From Powellomyces hirtus (taxonomy: Eukaryota; Chytridiomycota; Chytridiomycetes; Spizellomycetales; Powellomycetaceae), in contig JAHLKG010000002.1 in the NCBI GenBank assembly GCA_025526995.1, positions 372,001 to 436,000 of the forward strand: 64,000 nucleotides of DNA, read 5' to 3'. Below, one piece after another: positions 7,959 to 19,695 of this stretch (its first letter is position 1; the number at the start of each line of letters is the position of its first letter). The notes beneath the pieces were generated by a model. It did no database searches. It worked only from the letters and a program-made list of their open reading frames with translations, and was not told where the DNA came from. A program made the translations under genes and the position numbers.

Positions 7959-10795
7959 ATGGACGACGAGTTTGATATCTACGGCGATGGTGAACTTGGA
8001 AGCACCGGGCTTGGTGTGGTGCGTTGCGCGAGATATTTAGAGCGGAAACCTTTTTCCGAAATACCAACTCTGAAAACCCGAATAGGACGATAATGATCTG
8101 TTGGCTAACGATGATGACCTGCTATATGGAGATCTTTCAAAATCGGACAATAAACCGTCGGAACCGAAGATTGAGCCTGATGTCTCCGACATGAGCCGCC
8201 GCATATCTAACACCATCTCGGATGTTGTGGATTACGGGGATGATGACTTGCCATCGGCAGGGGTTGACGAAAGTACTGAGGCAAATTCTAAGAATGACGC
8301 TGTGGCTGACGCTCCGGTGAAGGACGGTTCCGCTGTACCTGGGATTCAGTCTACCAAAAGCTCTGCGACACCTGGGGTACAGGAGGCACGTCTTAGTACC
8401 CAGCAGCCCGCAACCCCTCAGTCGGGAGCACCTCAAAATTGGAATGTTTCTGGAATAGACGCTGGTGGAAGCCGGGCGCTTTTGGTGGAGGACTTGACAT
8501 GGGTATGAAGACTGATCTCAAAACTTGTGACCCCACATTTTTGCTCAAATTATTATTTTCAGTGGACATCCGATGAGGACATCAAGTTGGCTTTGACAGA
8601 GGCTGGGGTCGCGGATCAGCTCGTGGCGAATGAGCTCTCATTCTCCGAACATCGCGTCAACGGCAAGTCAAAGGGAGCATGTTACATTCCTTTTTCCAGT
8701 TCAGAAGCCACTGCTCGCTCAATGGACTTCTTTTCGCAAATGTATGTTTGGCATTCGCTTGTAAATCTGCACCGGTGTTTGTGTGGACGGTTTTCTACAG
8801 TCACCTATTGTGTAAGCCTTTTTAAAATATATTTTGCGGTCTTCTGTTCCATAGTGAGATTCACGGTCGTAAGCCCACCGTAAAGATCCTGCCACCGAAT
8901 CACCAAGGAAATCCGTTCCGTACCGTGCCGAAAGACCCTAAGGAAATCAGGGCCGACGCGGCTAAACGGCCTCCTTCGCAACACATCGGTGGCCCCCCCA
9001 CAGTTCCCGCTATGCCCGCCATGCCTGTGCCCCCCATGGGAGGAATGCCACCGATCCCGATGCCTGCTGGGGTGGCTCTGGCAGCAGGCCGAGGTGCAAC
9101 TACAGTTCGAGGACGAGGTGGATTTCAACCTGGCTTCGGTCGCGGTGGATACATGGGAGGAGCAGCACCTGGGTTCTTTGAACCAGAATTCTTTCCTCCA
9201 CCGCACATGATGGGCCATATGCCTGGTCAATTTCCGGATCAACACCCTTACCGAGGCGGGTTTGGAAGAGGTGCAGGTATGCGGGGAGCATACGCTGGTG
9301 GTGGGGTTCCGGGTAGGGAAGGTTTTGGACCCACAGGAGGGTTCTACGATCGCGGGCCATACGGACCCGACGGACCTTACTTTGATGGGCCGGAATATGG
9401 CTTTGATGGATATGGCACGGGAGGCTATGGAAGAGGTGGAGGTCCAGGAGGAAGAGGGACATCAAGGTGAGCGTTGAAGCATTACGCTGAACTCAGCAAA
9501 GCATTGACCGTCGAGTGCGACCTTCCAGACCGGGCCCACCACATGGTTCTCGTGGCCCATCAGGTTCATTAAGTCATGGTCATGGAAGGGATCAGATGGG
9601 TGACACTGACCGCGGAAGTCCCGCACCCCGTGGAACATCCCCAAGTGTGCGCGGAGAAACCGAGGGCGATCATGGTGCGGGGGAGAGCAAGGTGAAAAGG
9701 GAAGGTTCTGTCAAAGCCGAAGGCGAACAGCGACCTTCGGAGGAGGACAGTCGGAGGCTTGAAGAACGTGAACGGGATTTGTCTGCAGATCACAAGCGGC
9801 CCTCATCAGCAAGTCTTGGGAGCAGTAGCTTCCGACCACGAGACGATCGATCGTCACATTACGATGAGCGGTATCATCCGGACCGTTATGACAGCCGACG
9901 ACAAGGCTACGGCCGAGAGTTTGATCGGGATGCGATTCGGGAGCGCGAACGAGAACGTGAGCGCGATCGACACCATGAGCGCGACAGTCGACGAGGCGGC
10001 AGCGGGGTCGAGGTGTATGTGAAGGAACGTGACATAGATGATCGTGCGGGACACGGGATTCGCGAGGAGAGAGACCATGCTCCACGTCGAGAGCATAGTC
10101 GAGATGTCGGCGGACGGAGAAGGGACTGGAGTCGTGACCGCAGCCGAGATCGTGACGGAAGACGCAACGGAGCCGGCGCGACCAGTCTTGATCGGCGAGG
10201 GTCTGACGCGTCGGCTTTGGTTGACGTGAAAAGCGAGGATCGTCGTGGTCGCAGTCGAAGTCGCCGACGCGGAAGCAGGTCGCGCAGCCGATCACGAAGC
10301 CCTGGTCCACCAGTTGCGAACGCAGGCTCTGGAGACGTGAAGGCGGTTCCTTTGGCAGACCGAAGCCCATCGCCTGGTAGAGCGAAGGACGCTATGGATG
10401 TCACGGCGCCTCCAGCAGGCAAGTCCAGAGAGCACAGCCCAAGTCCTTCAAGGAGCGGCAGTCGAACTCGCAGTACCAGTCGCCACGGCCGCCGCAAACG
10501 GAAAGAACGCTCTCGATCCCCGGGTGATGGTGCAGCGGCTGGCACTGAAGACCCGGATGCGGCACTTCCTCAATTCGATGAGAACGGTGAGCCAATCCCG
10601 GCCTCATTGTCGAAGCGGCGCAAATCGAGCAGGCACGGGAAATCATCTTCCTCTCGGCGACACAAATCTTCCCGGTCCTCGCGCCGTTCAACAGGAGATG
10701 CTGCGGCAGGCAAATCAGGCAGCGGGGCTGAGGACTCACACCGGAGTAGTCGCAGGGATCGCAATGAGAGGGAACGGGATCGCAGAGAGCGCTGA
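7959..10795 (+). CDS. CPSF6: Cleavage factor Im 68-kDa-like protein (CPSF6/7 homologue) with RS domain
   Basis: Likely large subunit of cleavage factor Im, which with CFIm25 binds UGUA elements and promotes distal poly(A) site use. Exons by eye: 7959-8018, 8086-8502, 8563-8741, 8855-9466 and 9502-10795, total 2562 nt, 853 aa. The start MDDEFDIYGDGELG is typical of the family. The acidic N-terminus leads to an RRM: LLVEDLTWWTSDEDIKLAL (RNP2 plus the family's TWW motif), VNGKSKGACYIPF (RNP1) and IEIHGRKPTVKILP. A Pro/Gly/Met-rich middle follows (PAMPAMPVPPMGG, many RGG-like turns). The last exon is a long RS/RD/RE domain with SRSRSRSRSPGPP, used in the family for CFIm targeting and splicing-factor contacts. 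S. cerevisiae lacks CFIm. It is convergent with Vps18. Confidence 0.9.
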
Positions 10796-11043
10796 ACATC
10801 ATGGTGTAGCCTTCTCGAATTGCCGTTCTAAGCAATTATCAACACGGCATCCGTAATTACGTTGTCATCACGGGAACTGCAAAGATTCAAAACAATAATG
10901 AAAGGCGTTACATTCGGCTTCCGTTGTCGATGTGGTTTAACATACAATCATGCCAATGAATACAACGATGCTTTGTCTTCATATTTTATTTATTTTGTAC
11001 AATATGTAAACCTCCCGGGCGATGACTAGGCTATTCGCGAAAG

Positions 11044-14000
11044 CTAGATCTGCCAAGACCTGACTACGTCTGCCTCGTTTTCTCCAATGAATGGACGATC
11101 AACGCTTTTGATCATTAGATCGCCGCAAAGGGGGCATTCTGTAGCAATGAGCTCGTCGAGGTCATCCTGCAGATGAGGTTGCTGTGAGTAAAATGCCACG
11201 GGCACTCTCGTGAACGAGACTGGTACCACTCTCCTTACCTTCAGAGCATCCGCCTCTGCTTTATCGACGGGCTTCGCCTCCGCTACTGCAGAGTAGTGAC
11301 TTACAGTCTGATCCAGGAGATTTCTACCCAACCGCATGGCTGACATTGCGGAAGCGAGTCCCAGTCCCGGATCATCTTGCGCGGCCCGTCGTGCGGCAAC
11401 AATTTGCGCGATCCTGGCCTGCAAGTCCTTGATTCGAGCAGCTCGTGTCGGGATGGATTCTTCCACGATCTGGACTTGAGTCAGCGCATGTTCAACAGAA
11501 AGGGTGAATGAGTGTGATTCGCCGAACGTACCCGAGTGGTCAAACAGTCAGCATGGAAGACGTGTTCGCAGGGGAAGACGTAGAATTGCCGGGTAAGGAG
11601 AGGCAAGCGGCACAAATGGCAGGACTCGGTAACGGATATTGGCGTGTATCTAAGACCGAGCCGGGTCAGAAGTTGCCCTCGCATCTTTGAGACATAAGAT
11701 GGGCATTACCTGTTCCGAAGATCACGGATATCCAGTCGAATGCTTTCTGCACTCCTCGTGGCTTCGTCCATTTCAGCTTTGAGCTCTTCAATGTGGTCAT
11801 TATAATCCTCCAATGCGGAGCAGATCTCTTCCTTGAAGTCATCTATCAAAATGAAGTCTGGGAAGAAGGGTAGAATGTCCTCGATCTTCAAGAGATCTGA
11901 CGTTTGCGAGAGGAAGGCTAGCGCCCTTGAGAGAAGGATGAAGTGCATCAGTAAATAACAGATCCGACTTCGGTTAACGGTCAAACTCACTGTTTGATGT
12001 CGCGCTTCTCCTCCACCACATGGCGGGCGATTCGCAACCACAGCTTCTTTCGCAACGCGTCGTCGTCTTCCGGCTTCTCCGCATTTATCTGAGCGAGCTC
12101 GAGATCATGAGACTGAAAAAGCAACGAAAACGAGAAAAGACTCAGCGATTACATCCGGACGGTGCAGATTACGACGCCGCTGGGTCTGTTCACCTTCAGA
12201 GCCAGATCCACGGCCTGTTCATGCAAATTCATTGCGCCGTAGATGTGCACCGAGGCTTGCGAAAGACCATACTGGCAGCATAACCGTAATGCATATTGCA
12301 GATCATAGTAAGGTTTCTCCTATAGATCACGCAAATCGATCGAAGGTCAGTTATGTTTCAGATCTTTGATGAAGTGCGTTCGAACGTCAAAGTTGGGCAC
12401 ACCTCAGAGTGCAGAAACTGGAGCAATCCCTCCTCGTTATTGTGCCGTGCCTGAGCCACGTACAATGATAGCAGGTAGTTGTGCACTGCGGTGTCCGTAT
12501 TGCCAAGATTCCGAGTGACATAGGTCAGATAGCGAATTGCTTGGTTCTACGGAAATCAAACTAGAATGAGGATCACGTTGCGACCACAGGTATACCAAGA
12601 GAGCTCACCTGGCCTTCAGCGCGTTGTGACGGGTCGGTGACACGATTCTCATATCGTAACAAGGCCGGAATCAAATTTCGAGGATTCAAGTTTGGTTGGC
12701 GAATCCACGCGTTCACTGTGTCAAATGGCGCATGCTCCATCAAACCCGGCGAAAATTTGTAATACAGACTCATCGAGCTCTATAGAAATAACTTGTCAGT
12801 AGAAAGTCCTCTTTACTATCCTGGTTCCCTTCACTGAACGTACTTGTCGGGCAAGCGCTTCCAATGCTTTCTGCCAATTCTTTTCCTGGATCCAATGTGT
12901 GATAACTCTCTCGAAGTCACCCATGAGCTCCAAAAAGTATAGTAATTCCTGAGTCCTGCCATGACTTGCGATTATGTTGGAGGTAGTATTGAGGTCTAAC
13001 CGAGCCTGAGGAGAATATGAATTATGTGTTCAACTCCTTACAATACCATGTGCACTTTGGCAAGCAGTCAGATACCTTGTATTTCTGTAAAAACTGACGG
13101 AACTCCTCAATGGCCACGGATTCTTCCTCGTCTATTCGCCTTTTCTGGATACGTCCTTCCTGCAAAGCCTCTTCTGTGTCTCCACTCTTCTCCAACATAT
13201 CGAGGGAGGCAATTGCATCATTCTTCTCATCTTGCAGCACATTGAGTCTGTTGATGAAGATCTCGACAAGCCAGGTGGAGATCAGGGTAACTTGCATCGC
13301 ATCCTAAACAAATGATTGGTAAAGAGGAACACGTCGGCTATGATCGTCACAATACACACACCTGAGATCTCAGGCGTGCCAACTTCTGTAGCAGATACTG
13401 CTGCAAAGCTCCTCGTTCATCTTTCTCAATGAATTTGAGTACAATCTCTTCGAACGACAGGCTAACGCACTGCGCATAGTAGGTTGCGGAAAGCATGTAT
13501 CGCGATTGAGAGTAGTAGTACTCGGCCTGAGCGGTGATGACCGTATCTTTTTGAGCGGGATTCTTGCAACGATAACACAAGGTGGTGGTCAGTCGAGCGG
13601 ATTATAGAACATTCAGGAGAGTGCTCATACCTTGGCATGCGACAACGCTGCGTCGTAACTTTTTCTATCCAGATATATCCTCCACACATCTCGATCTTCC
13701 TCCGTTATGATCAGCTCGTACAGAGATAGGTTGGTAGAAACCCAATAGGTGCACTTGATTCGATCCACAAACAGTCCCAATACAAACTCCCCGAATTCCT
13801 GCGAAGTGGGTAGGAATCAGCATATCAGCATATTTGACGGACCTCTCGGAAGTGCTTCCTACTCCTACCAATGGAATGTTTTCCTCATAGTCGACTTCAC
13901 TCGTCAGAAGATTGACAGCTTTGATTGAACTTTCATACAGCAGTAGATAATGGAATTCGGTGATGTTGACGGATATTGGGGGTTCCGTAGGTGGATAAGG

Positions 14001-15509
14001 GTTCCCAGGCGAGGATTGGGCCGGGGAGTCTGCTGGGCGGGGATACCTATAGTACACGCATCAGCCAACAGGTCACCGCGCCTTCGAATTCAGTCGTGAC
14101 CTTACGGAAGAAGCTGTGCATTGTTGATGAGACTGTCTCCAAGAGATTGGTTGCCGAATGTCAAATCACCGCAAAACAGTCCGGCGCCTGCAAGCATATG
14201 GAAATCAGTAAAGGGTTCCCGGCAATATAGCCATTGTAGCACTTACTGGTCAGCCAAGCAAAAGTCTTCGGCACACTCGGATACCCGGTAGCTTGTACAA
14301 ATTGACTCCAGAACTGCAATTCACTTCTTGCCAGGTCTCCCGGGATTTCCTGGAAATCTGGCCATGTCAAAAACGCGTGAGAAAGCACATATTGTGCAGA
14401 GGCGGTCATATAAGTACTTACTAGCACTGTGCCCATCGTGGGCTCTGAACAGTTCTGTGAACATGCTGCCGGACACCTCAACGTCGGTCACGTCTCCAAT
14501 GAACTGGTATAATCGATTTGAGGTAGACAAGAACACGACATATTTCCTTGGGACTGCTGGGAACTCTTCAAATCTGATGCTGCATAATGGCAGATTCTCG
14601 TCCGGTACGACATACACCTTGACAGAACGGTGAGATGGACGACTTCTCAGTTCCATACATGCATTTCTCTATGTACCTGCCGAAAGTATCTTTCTTCTCT
14701 CTTGAAGAATTCATCCGTAGGCTGCAGTTCAGCTTCAAATACGTGGCCATGTCTCGTGCCAATCAGCATCACCCCGGTCGAGGGTACAGCCATTACATCC
14801 CTAGGCTTGCCCCATGCTACAGATTCTACCAACACCCCCTGATTGAAACACGCGGTGAGCATATGCTCTCGTACAAATGATCAGGTTGCGTATGGAGGCC
14901 TCACTCTGAACTTATTGAGGATCCGTGGCTTCTTCCATTTGTGGTAGAGATAGTAGTTGTCCCCGGCTTCGGTGGAAATCAGCAAATGCTTCGCCGTCGG
15001 GTCAAGGAAGACTCGTCGTACTTTATCCGTCTTCTGCCGCAAGACCGGCTCCACCTCTGTTTGTGAAACCACAAGTTACCAGGCAATCCCTCTTGTGTCG
15101 TCCACGCTTTCCTTACCATCTATAGCATCGGACTTTCCCAAGTCAATTCTATATATGCGTTGAGACTGTCCATCCTTCCGGGCCGGGCTGCTGCTCCGCC
15201 CGTCTGCCACAATCACCAAGATGTTGCTCGAGACCGCGAGTGACACGAGGTTCACCACCGGAAACGGAAACTGGACACGGTCCAGCGAGAATATGGGGAG
15301 CGACTGGTTCTGCACATTTGTGCTAACATATCCTTGCTCTAGCTTTTGCGGGATGAGATGTAGCAGACAAATGGCACGCATGCCCGACTCATCTCAGGAA
15401 GTCTTACAATAACCGGAACTGTCCGTTGGTCAGCAGACTTGCTTAGAGAAGGACCTGGGAAGGTGTTGCTACGCGCCGCGGCGTCCTCAAACTGATCAAA
15501 GAGCGACAT
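11044..15509 (-). CDS. VPS18: Vacuolar sorting protein 18 (Pep3), HOPS/CORVET core subunit
   Basis: Core subunit of the HOPS and CORVET tethering complexes, acting in endosome-vacuole fusion. Start ATG 15509 (MSLFDQFEDAAARSNTFPGP); stop at 11044. There are about 15 or more exons with short introns; donor GTAAGA at 15407 ends exon 1. An N-terminal beta-propeller region (about 15400-14050) includes LVSLAVSSNILVIVADG, RRVFLDPTAKHLLISTEAGD and PRDVMAVPSTGVMLIGTRHG. An alpha-solenoid/clathrin-repeat region follows (13900-11700), with a coiled-coil near ICSALEDYNDHIEELKAEMD. The C-terminal RING-H2 reads CHLCRLPLLTRQFYVFPCEH and VFHADCL, and after the long insertion typical of Vps18 it closes with ECPLCGDLMIKSVDRPFIGE. 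Order and length fit the family. Exon borders in the middle were not all resolved. Confidence 0.92.
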
Positions 15510-15652
15510 TTCGCTTTCACGGCATTGTCTTTCACCAATGAAGCTGCCCAGTCTGAATGTCAAAAAGGTGAAAGTTTCAGTGCAAGCCAGCAATGAGTCA
15601 TGATGTTACGCGTACCGAAAACCGAAGATCCGGTTACGCAACTTTTTTGTTC

Positions 15653-17586
15653 ATGTCGAAGTGCTGTGTTTGGCTGGAAAATGGAATTTTCGACTTGCAC
15701 TACAAGAGGATGGGAATTCTAACGAAAGGGCCAATAAAACCAGCGGAATTTGCTGCAGTTCTGAAACGCTTGGGATTGCCCGATGGCGGTATACTAGGTA
15801 CCGGAAGCCAATAGCACCAGCCGCCGGAAACTTGTTTTCATTGTTGCTTATTATCTCCAATTGGCCAGGCGTCGGGGTATCGGGAGAGGCAAAAAGTCTT
15901 GCCTCTCTACTGCTTTTGAAGCACGCGCTGGGGAAAGAGAAGGTTGTAGCTTTTACGGTTGATCACAAGCTGAAAGATGGAAGTACGGTGGAAGCTGGGG
16001 AAGTACAGATGAAAGTGGCACGGCTAGGTAAGTAGCAGAACTTTACTTGATTTGTTCCCTGTGTGTTAAGTGTCTCAGATACACAGGTATCGAGCATCAC
16101 ATTATTCCCGTGGATTGGAACGAGACTGGTTCTGGCTTTTTGGGTGATACCAAGGATCCTCCAATGGCGAAGAAAACCAGAGTAGCTTATTGGAAGGCAG
16201 GGGCAGCAGCGCGAGTTAGAAGATACAACATGCTGGCCCGAGCGTGCAAGCAGCACGGGATTAGCACTCTTGTTGTCGGTCACTCCTTGGACGATCAGGT
16301 TCGAGTAGGCTTGAGCAGACTGAATCGGAGCTCTGGAATTGAAGGATTGGCTGCGATGAGGATGGCATACCCAGAAGTCCCATATTCCTCTTCACCGGCA
16401 GCTAAGCATATACGGCTCCTCCGACCTATGCTGTGTTTCACTCAGGTCAGTAACGAAATGCTGATCCCGGTGATACATAAGGCGATGTACTTATTCCAAC
16501 CGTACAGGCCCGACTCGAGGAAACATGCCGAGAATATGACAGCTTGCCGCATGACGGGCCGTCCAACAAACTACTGTTCCTGTCAACAGACTGTACAGGA
16601 CATAGGATAGAGGGTGATACTCTTGTTCATACGAAAAAGGGGACAAGCATACCGCTGGAGTCGTATACTCGATTCCTGGAGCATATGGAAGAACATCGAT
16701 TGGCATTTCAAGGGAAAGGTAGGCGAGACAATCTCTGGTGGTGCATTATACTTTGATGAGTATCATGTTCATCCGTCACCCTCTCTCAATAGTGCAACCG
16801 CTTCTACGTGATTTTACGTTACGAGATCCTCCTACAGGCACCTGCTTCCTGCAGGTGCGGGCGGATAGACGGCGATTGCGTGAACATTGGATCAATAAGC
16901 CATATTTGGCTGACCGAGTGATGAATCATGTAGTTAGCTGGGCGAGCACCACGCACGAGCAAGCGCCATGGGCTATTGCCGCCAATTTTCGGCAACAGGT
17001 CTTGAACTATTTCACGAGATCGGGCTCGCCAGAACCAGTCACGGGAGGCAGTGTGATTCTGTGCAAACCTCGGACAAACGCAACCGGCGCATTCATTTGG
17101 ATAGCAGGGCGCAGTCCTATGAACGGACTCGAGATGGCAAACACCCCGATAACGATGCAGATTGGCGACCGAGCACTGTGGGACGGCCGATTCTTTATAG
17201 CGCTAAACAAGCCTTCCATCGGTGACTCGGACGGCACATTCCATGGGATCAAACCCGAGAATCTCAAGTTTGTGGTTCGAGCGTTCACCGGCGCTGATCA
17301 TCAATCCATTCTTGATCGGATGCGCACGGGACCCCAGACGGAGTGGAATGATCAAGTGCGGAGTGCCGTCGACAACTACTGGTCGAAAATGCCACCACTT
17401 GTCCGGATGACAATTCCGTGTGTTGCCCTGCTGCAGGACAATGGGGATCGGACCTACGTTATCTCAGTCCCAAGTCTTTCAGTAAACCTGGAGCCCTTAC
17501 TGGTTGATGTGCAATTTAGCTTTGCAAATCACACGGTCGCGGACGAACAGCGGAGCGAGGTTGGATTCCGTATGATCTCAAATTGA
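15653..17586 (+). CDS. tRNA(Ile)-lysidine synthetase-like protein (TilS/MesJ family), motifs degenerate
   Basis: N-type ATP pyrophosphatase related to TilS, which converts cytidine-34 of tRNA-Ile(CAU) to lysidine; fungal members act in mitochondria. The start is taken at ATG 15653 (MSKCCVWLENGIF), which leads into GILTKGPIKPAEFAAVLKRL; the ATG at 15593 is an alternative. Intron 1 (GTATAC..GGCCAG, about 15790-15868) joins to GVGVSGEAKSLASLLLLKHA and VVAFTVDHKLKDGSTVEAGE. A second intron lies near 16026-16086. IEHHIIPVDW, NMLARACKQHGISTLVVGHS and LDDQ then follow the family order. The C-terminal half (16738-17586) is a fungal-type extension, no motif recognised. The PP-loop SGGxDS is SGEAKS here and HHxDDQ is HSLDDQ, so ATP binding is doubtful. 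Confidence 0.7.
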
Positions 17587-18164
17587 AAAGGTTGTGTAGA
17601 TGTGTGGGGCTAGATTGTCACGTAGATATAATTTAACAACATTTGCCCGATCGTGCGAAGATATCATGCACGCTGATTAGGAACTCGAAGGTTGTCCCCT
17701 CTGATTTAACCCAGAGCTAAATTCGGGCACGCGCAGCAGACAAACGAGGCTTGACGCTCAAATCAAAATGTGTGACATGACGATCTTTCGACCACGCCCT
17801 TGGAATGTGGTACAAGCAATCTGGTACAATTTGCATACGACCCTCACATCCCTGAATACGCATTGATGAGCAAACAAGTTTCCAAAATTCCGACAGGAAA
17901 TGTCAAAGGAAAACGACAGGCCTGCGCCCCCAGCTGCTTGCGCGGGAAGTGGTGAGTATATCAATGCCTGATTTGTTAAATAGCTGAAACGTGAAGAGTT
18001 GGGGCCTTGTCAAACAGTAGGCACCGACTATATGTGCCGATGCCATCACGGGGCACATCTCTGTGAAATTCGAGTCGTTCTTTCCTCTGTTACTCTGTGC
18101 ACTCCGATGAGTAGCGGCAAAACGTCTGTATTCTCCCTGCTGACCACCGCGAATGTTCATCACT
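17587..18164. other. Intergenic; possible 5' relic of the Rab23 pseudogene
   Basis: No intact gene. An ATG at 17900 opens MSKENDRPAPPAACAGSG before a GTGAGT donor and could be a former first exon of the Rab23-like locus; I cannot confirm that. The rest shows nothing recognisable. Confidence 0.4.
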
Positions 18165-19055
18165 GTGTCCAAATTTTGGTGGTGGGGAATGGTATGCTCT
18201 TCCGCATTGGACATTTACGCGCCGACAGTGTCGTTACTCTCCAGTACCTTTATTTAGACAGTGTTGGGAATCGAGTATGATCCGTCGATTCTGCAGAGGC
18301 ACATACAATGAGGATGATAAGAAGACGATTGGGGTGGAGTATCTGAAAAGGCGGTGGAGATCAGTTTGGAGGAGTGACGTTGATGTTGCGGGATACCGCC
18401 GGTATTGTCTTTGCGACTTGGTTTTACGATGGTGGGTTGTGACACTAACTGTGTGCATTGGGCGAATGTTGCTTAGACAAGAAGAATTTGACGGCATCAC
18501 CAGAGAGTTACTACAAAGGGACGCGTATCATTCAAGAAGATGTTGGAGAACTAGCCATGTTTGAACGCCTGCCGTGCTGCAGAGACGGATGCCGTCGCGC
18601 TCGCCTTCTCCACGGATGACCGACCATCCTCAAATCCTGGCGGTCAAAGCTGGAGGCAGCATGCAGCGACCTTTCGATGGTGCTGGTGCAGAACAAGATC
18701 GATTTGGTGCAGCAGGCCGGGTTATCATCGTAAGTCGTCTTGGAACATCCCCGACCATCTTTCCACCATCCTCCCCAGCTTTTGGTGGGTGTAGCCAGGA
18801 AGCGGAGGCGCTTGCTCGAGATTTCAAGAGCCCGCTTTACCGAGTTGCATAAAGGAGTACCTAATATAACAGAGGGTATGCTAACAGGCGCGGTTCGTTA
18901 CAGCGCACGTACCGCTCAATGACCCGTTGCATACCATCTCAGCGTTCTTATGCCTGGAGACAAAAGCACTAAAGAAGCAGCGGGAGCGGCAACTTGCAGC
19001 TGCGGGGCAAAAGAAGCGGGGAGAGGTGCTTGACTACCAGCTCTCGCGCTTGTAG
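18165..19055 (+). pseudogene. RAB23: Rab23-like small GTPase pseudogene
   Basis: All landmarks of Rab23 are present in order, but scattered over three frames. They are ILVVGNG (start of P-loop), SSMIRRFCRGTYNEDDKKTI then GVEYL (switch I region), EKAVEIS, VTLMLRDTAG (G3), QEEFDGIT (switch II), YYKGTR, AFSTDDRPS, SWRQH, VLVQNKIDL (G4 NKxD), EAEALARDFKSPLYRV and a C-terminal helix ALKKQRERQLAAAGQKKRGE ending in TAG. The frame changes at least six times (near 18270, 18344, 18372, 18508, about 18620 and about 18690), and GKS of the P-loop is lost to one of these shifts. Intron-like GT..AG gaps remain at 18193-18260 and after DTAG, so it is an unprocessed copy. No terminal prenylation cysteine is seen. 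Rab23 acts in cilia and Hedgehog-related traffic in animals. Sequencing indels are a less likely alternative. Confidence 0.75.
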
Positions 19056-19695
19056 CGTAGCCGCTCGCAGGCTGTGGCTCACATCTTCTTCGTATAGCGA
19101 GCGCATCACCACCACGGCGCGCATCAACAGAACCACCCGTTCTATCTTGGCCGACCATTCCATTCCGCGGCAACGCCCGGGCGCCGAAAGTCCTAAAATC
19201 TGAAGCTCCCTCAAAAGGAAAACGACTGCATCATATCGTATTGCGATCATCTGTAACAATCATTTTTGGGGATCGATATAGTTGCATTCTACCCCCATCA
19301 TTGTGGGATCCCCGAGACTCCGTTCTCGCAGTAAAGCTTAGTCATTCCACTCCCCATTTGACAGCCGTGACCGTCACGACCGCAGATCTACCCGGTCGCC
19401 TTTACCTCGAATACCAGCATAAAGGTAGGGGTCTATAGTAAGTCAGTAGTTGACCGATGGAGTGGGTTGAGACTAATCAGGATCAGCTTATGGTCTAACC
19501 GTAGCCCTAACCCTTGGCCTGCTGAGAACGAGATCCTCATATCTCTAAAAAAAAAGTCCCCAATGCACTTTTCCAAACTACTTTAATCAAGGGCTCAAGG
19601 CAATCTGAGAGAAATCAAATTTCGCTCATCAAAACTCCGAGCGTCAGGAATCTGGTTATGTTGTAATGCAATCATATTTCAAAGAGAGTTCATCA
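19056..19695. other. Intergenic, no gene recognised
   Basis: Short ORFs on both strands overlap each other and none shows family similarity. One CCCTAACCC near 19502 is a single copy and not a telomere-like array. Confidence 0.6.

Noticed and set aside
9262..9477. Alternative-frame ORFs within the CFIm68 and Leo1 genes
   Set aside because: Shadows created by repetitive Gly/Pro/Ser or acidic codons of the real frame.
19495..19515. CCCTAACCC, telomere-like word
   Set aside because: A single copy without tandem repetition.
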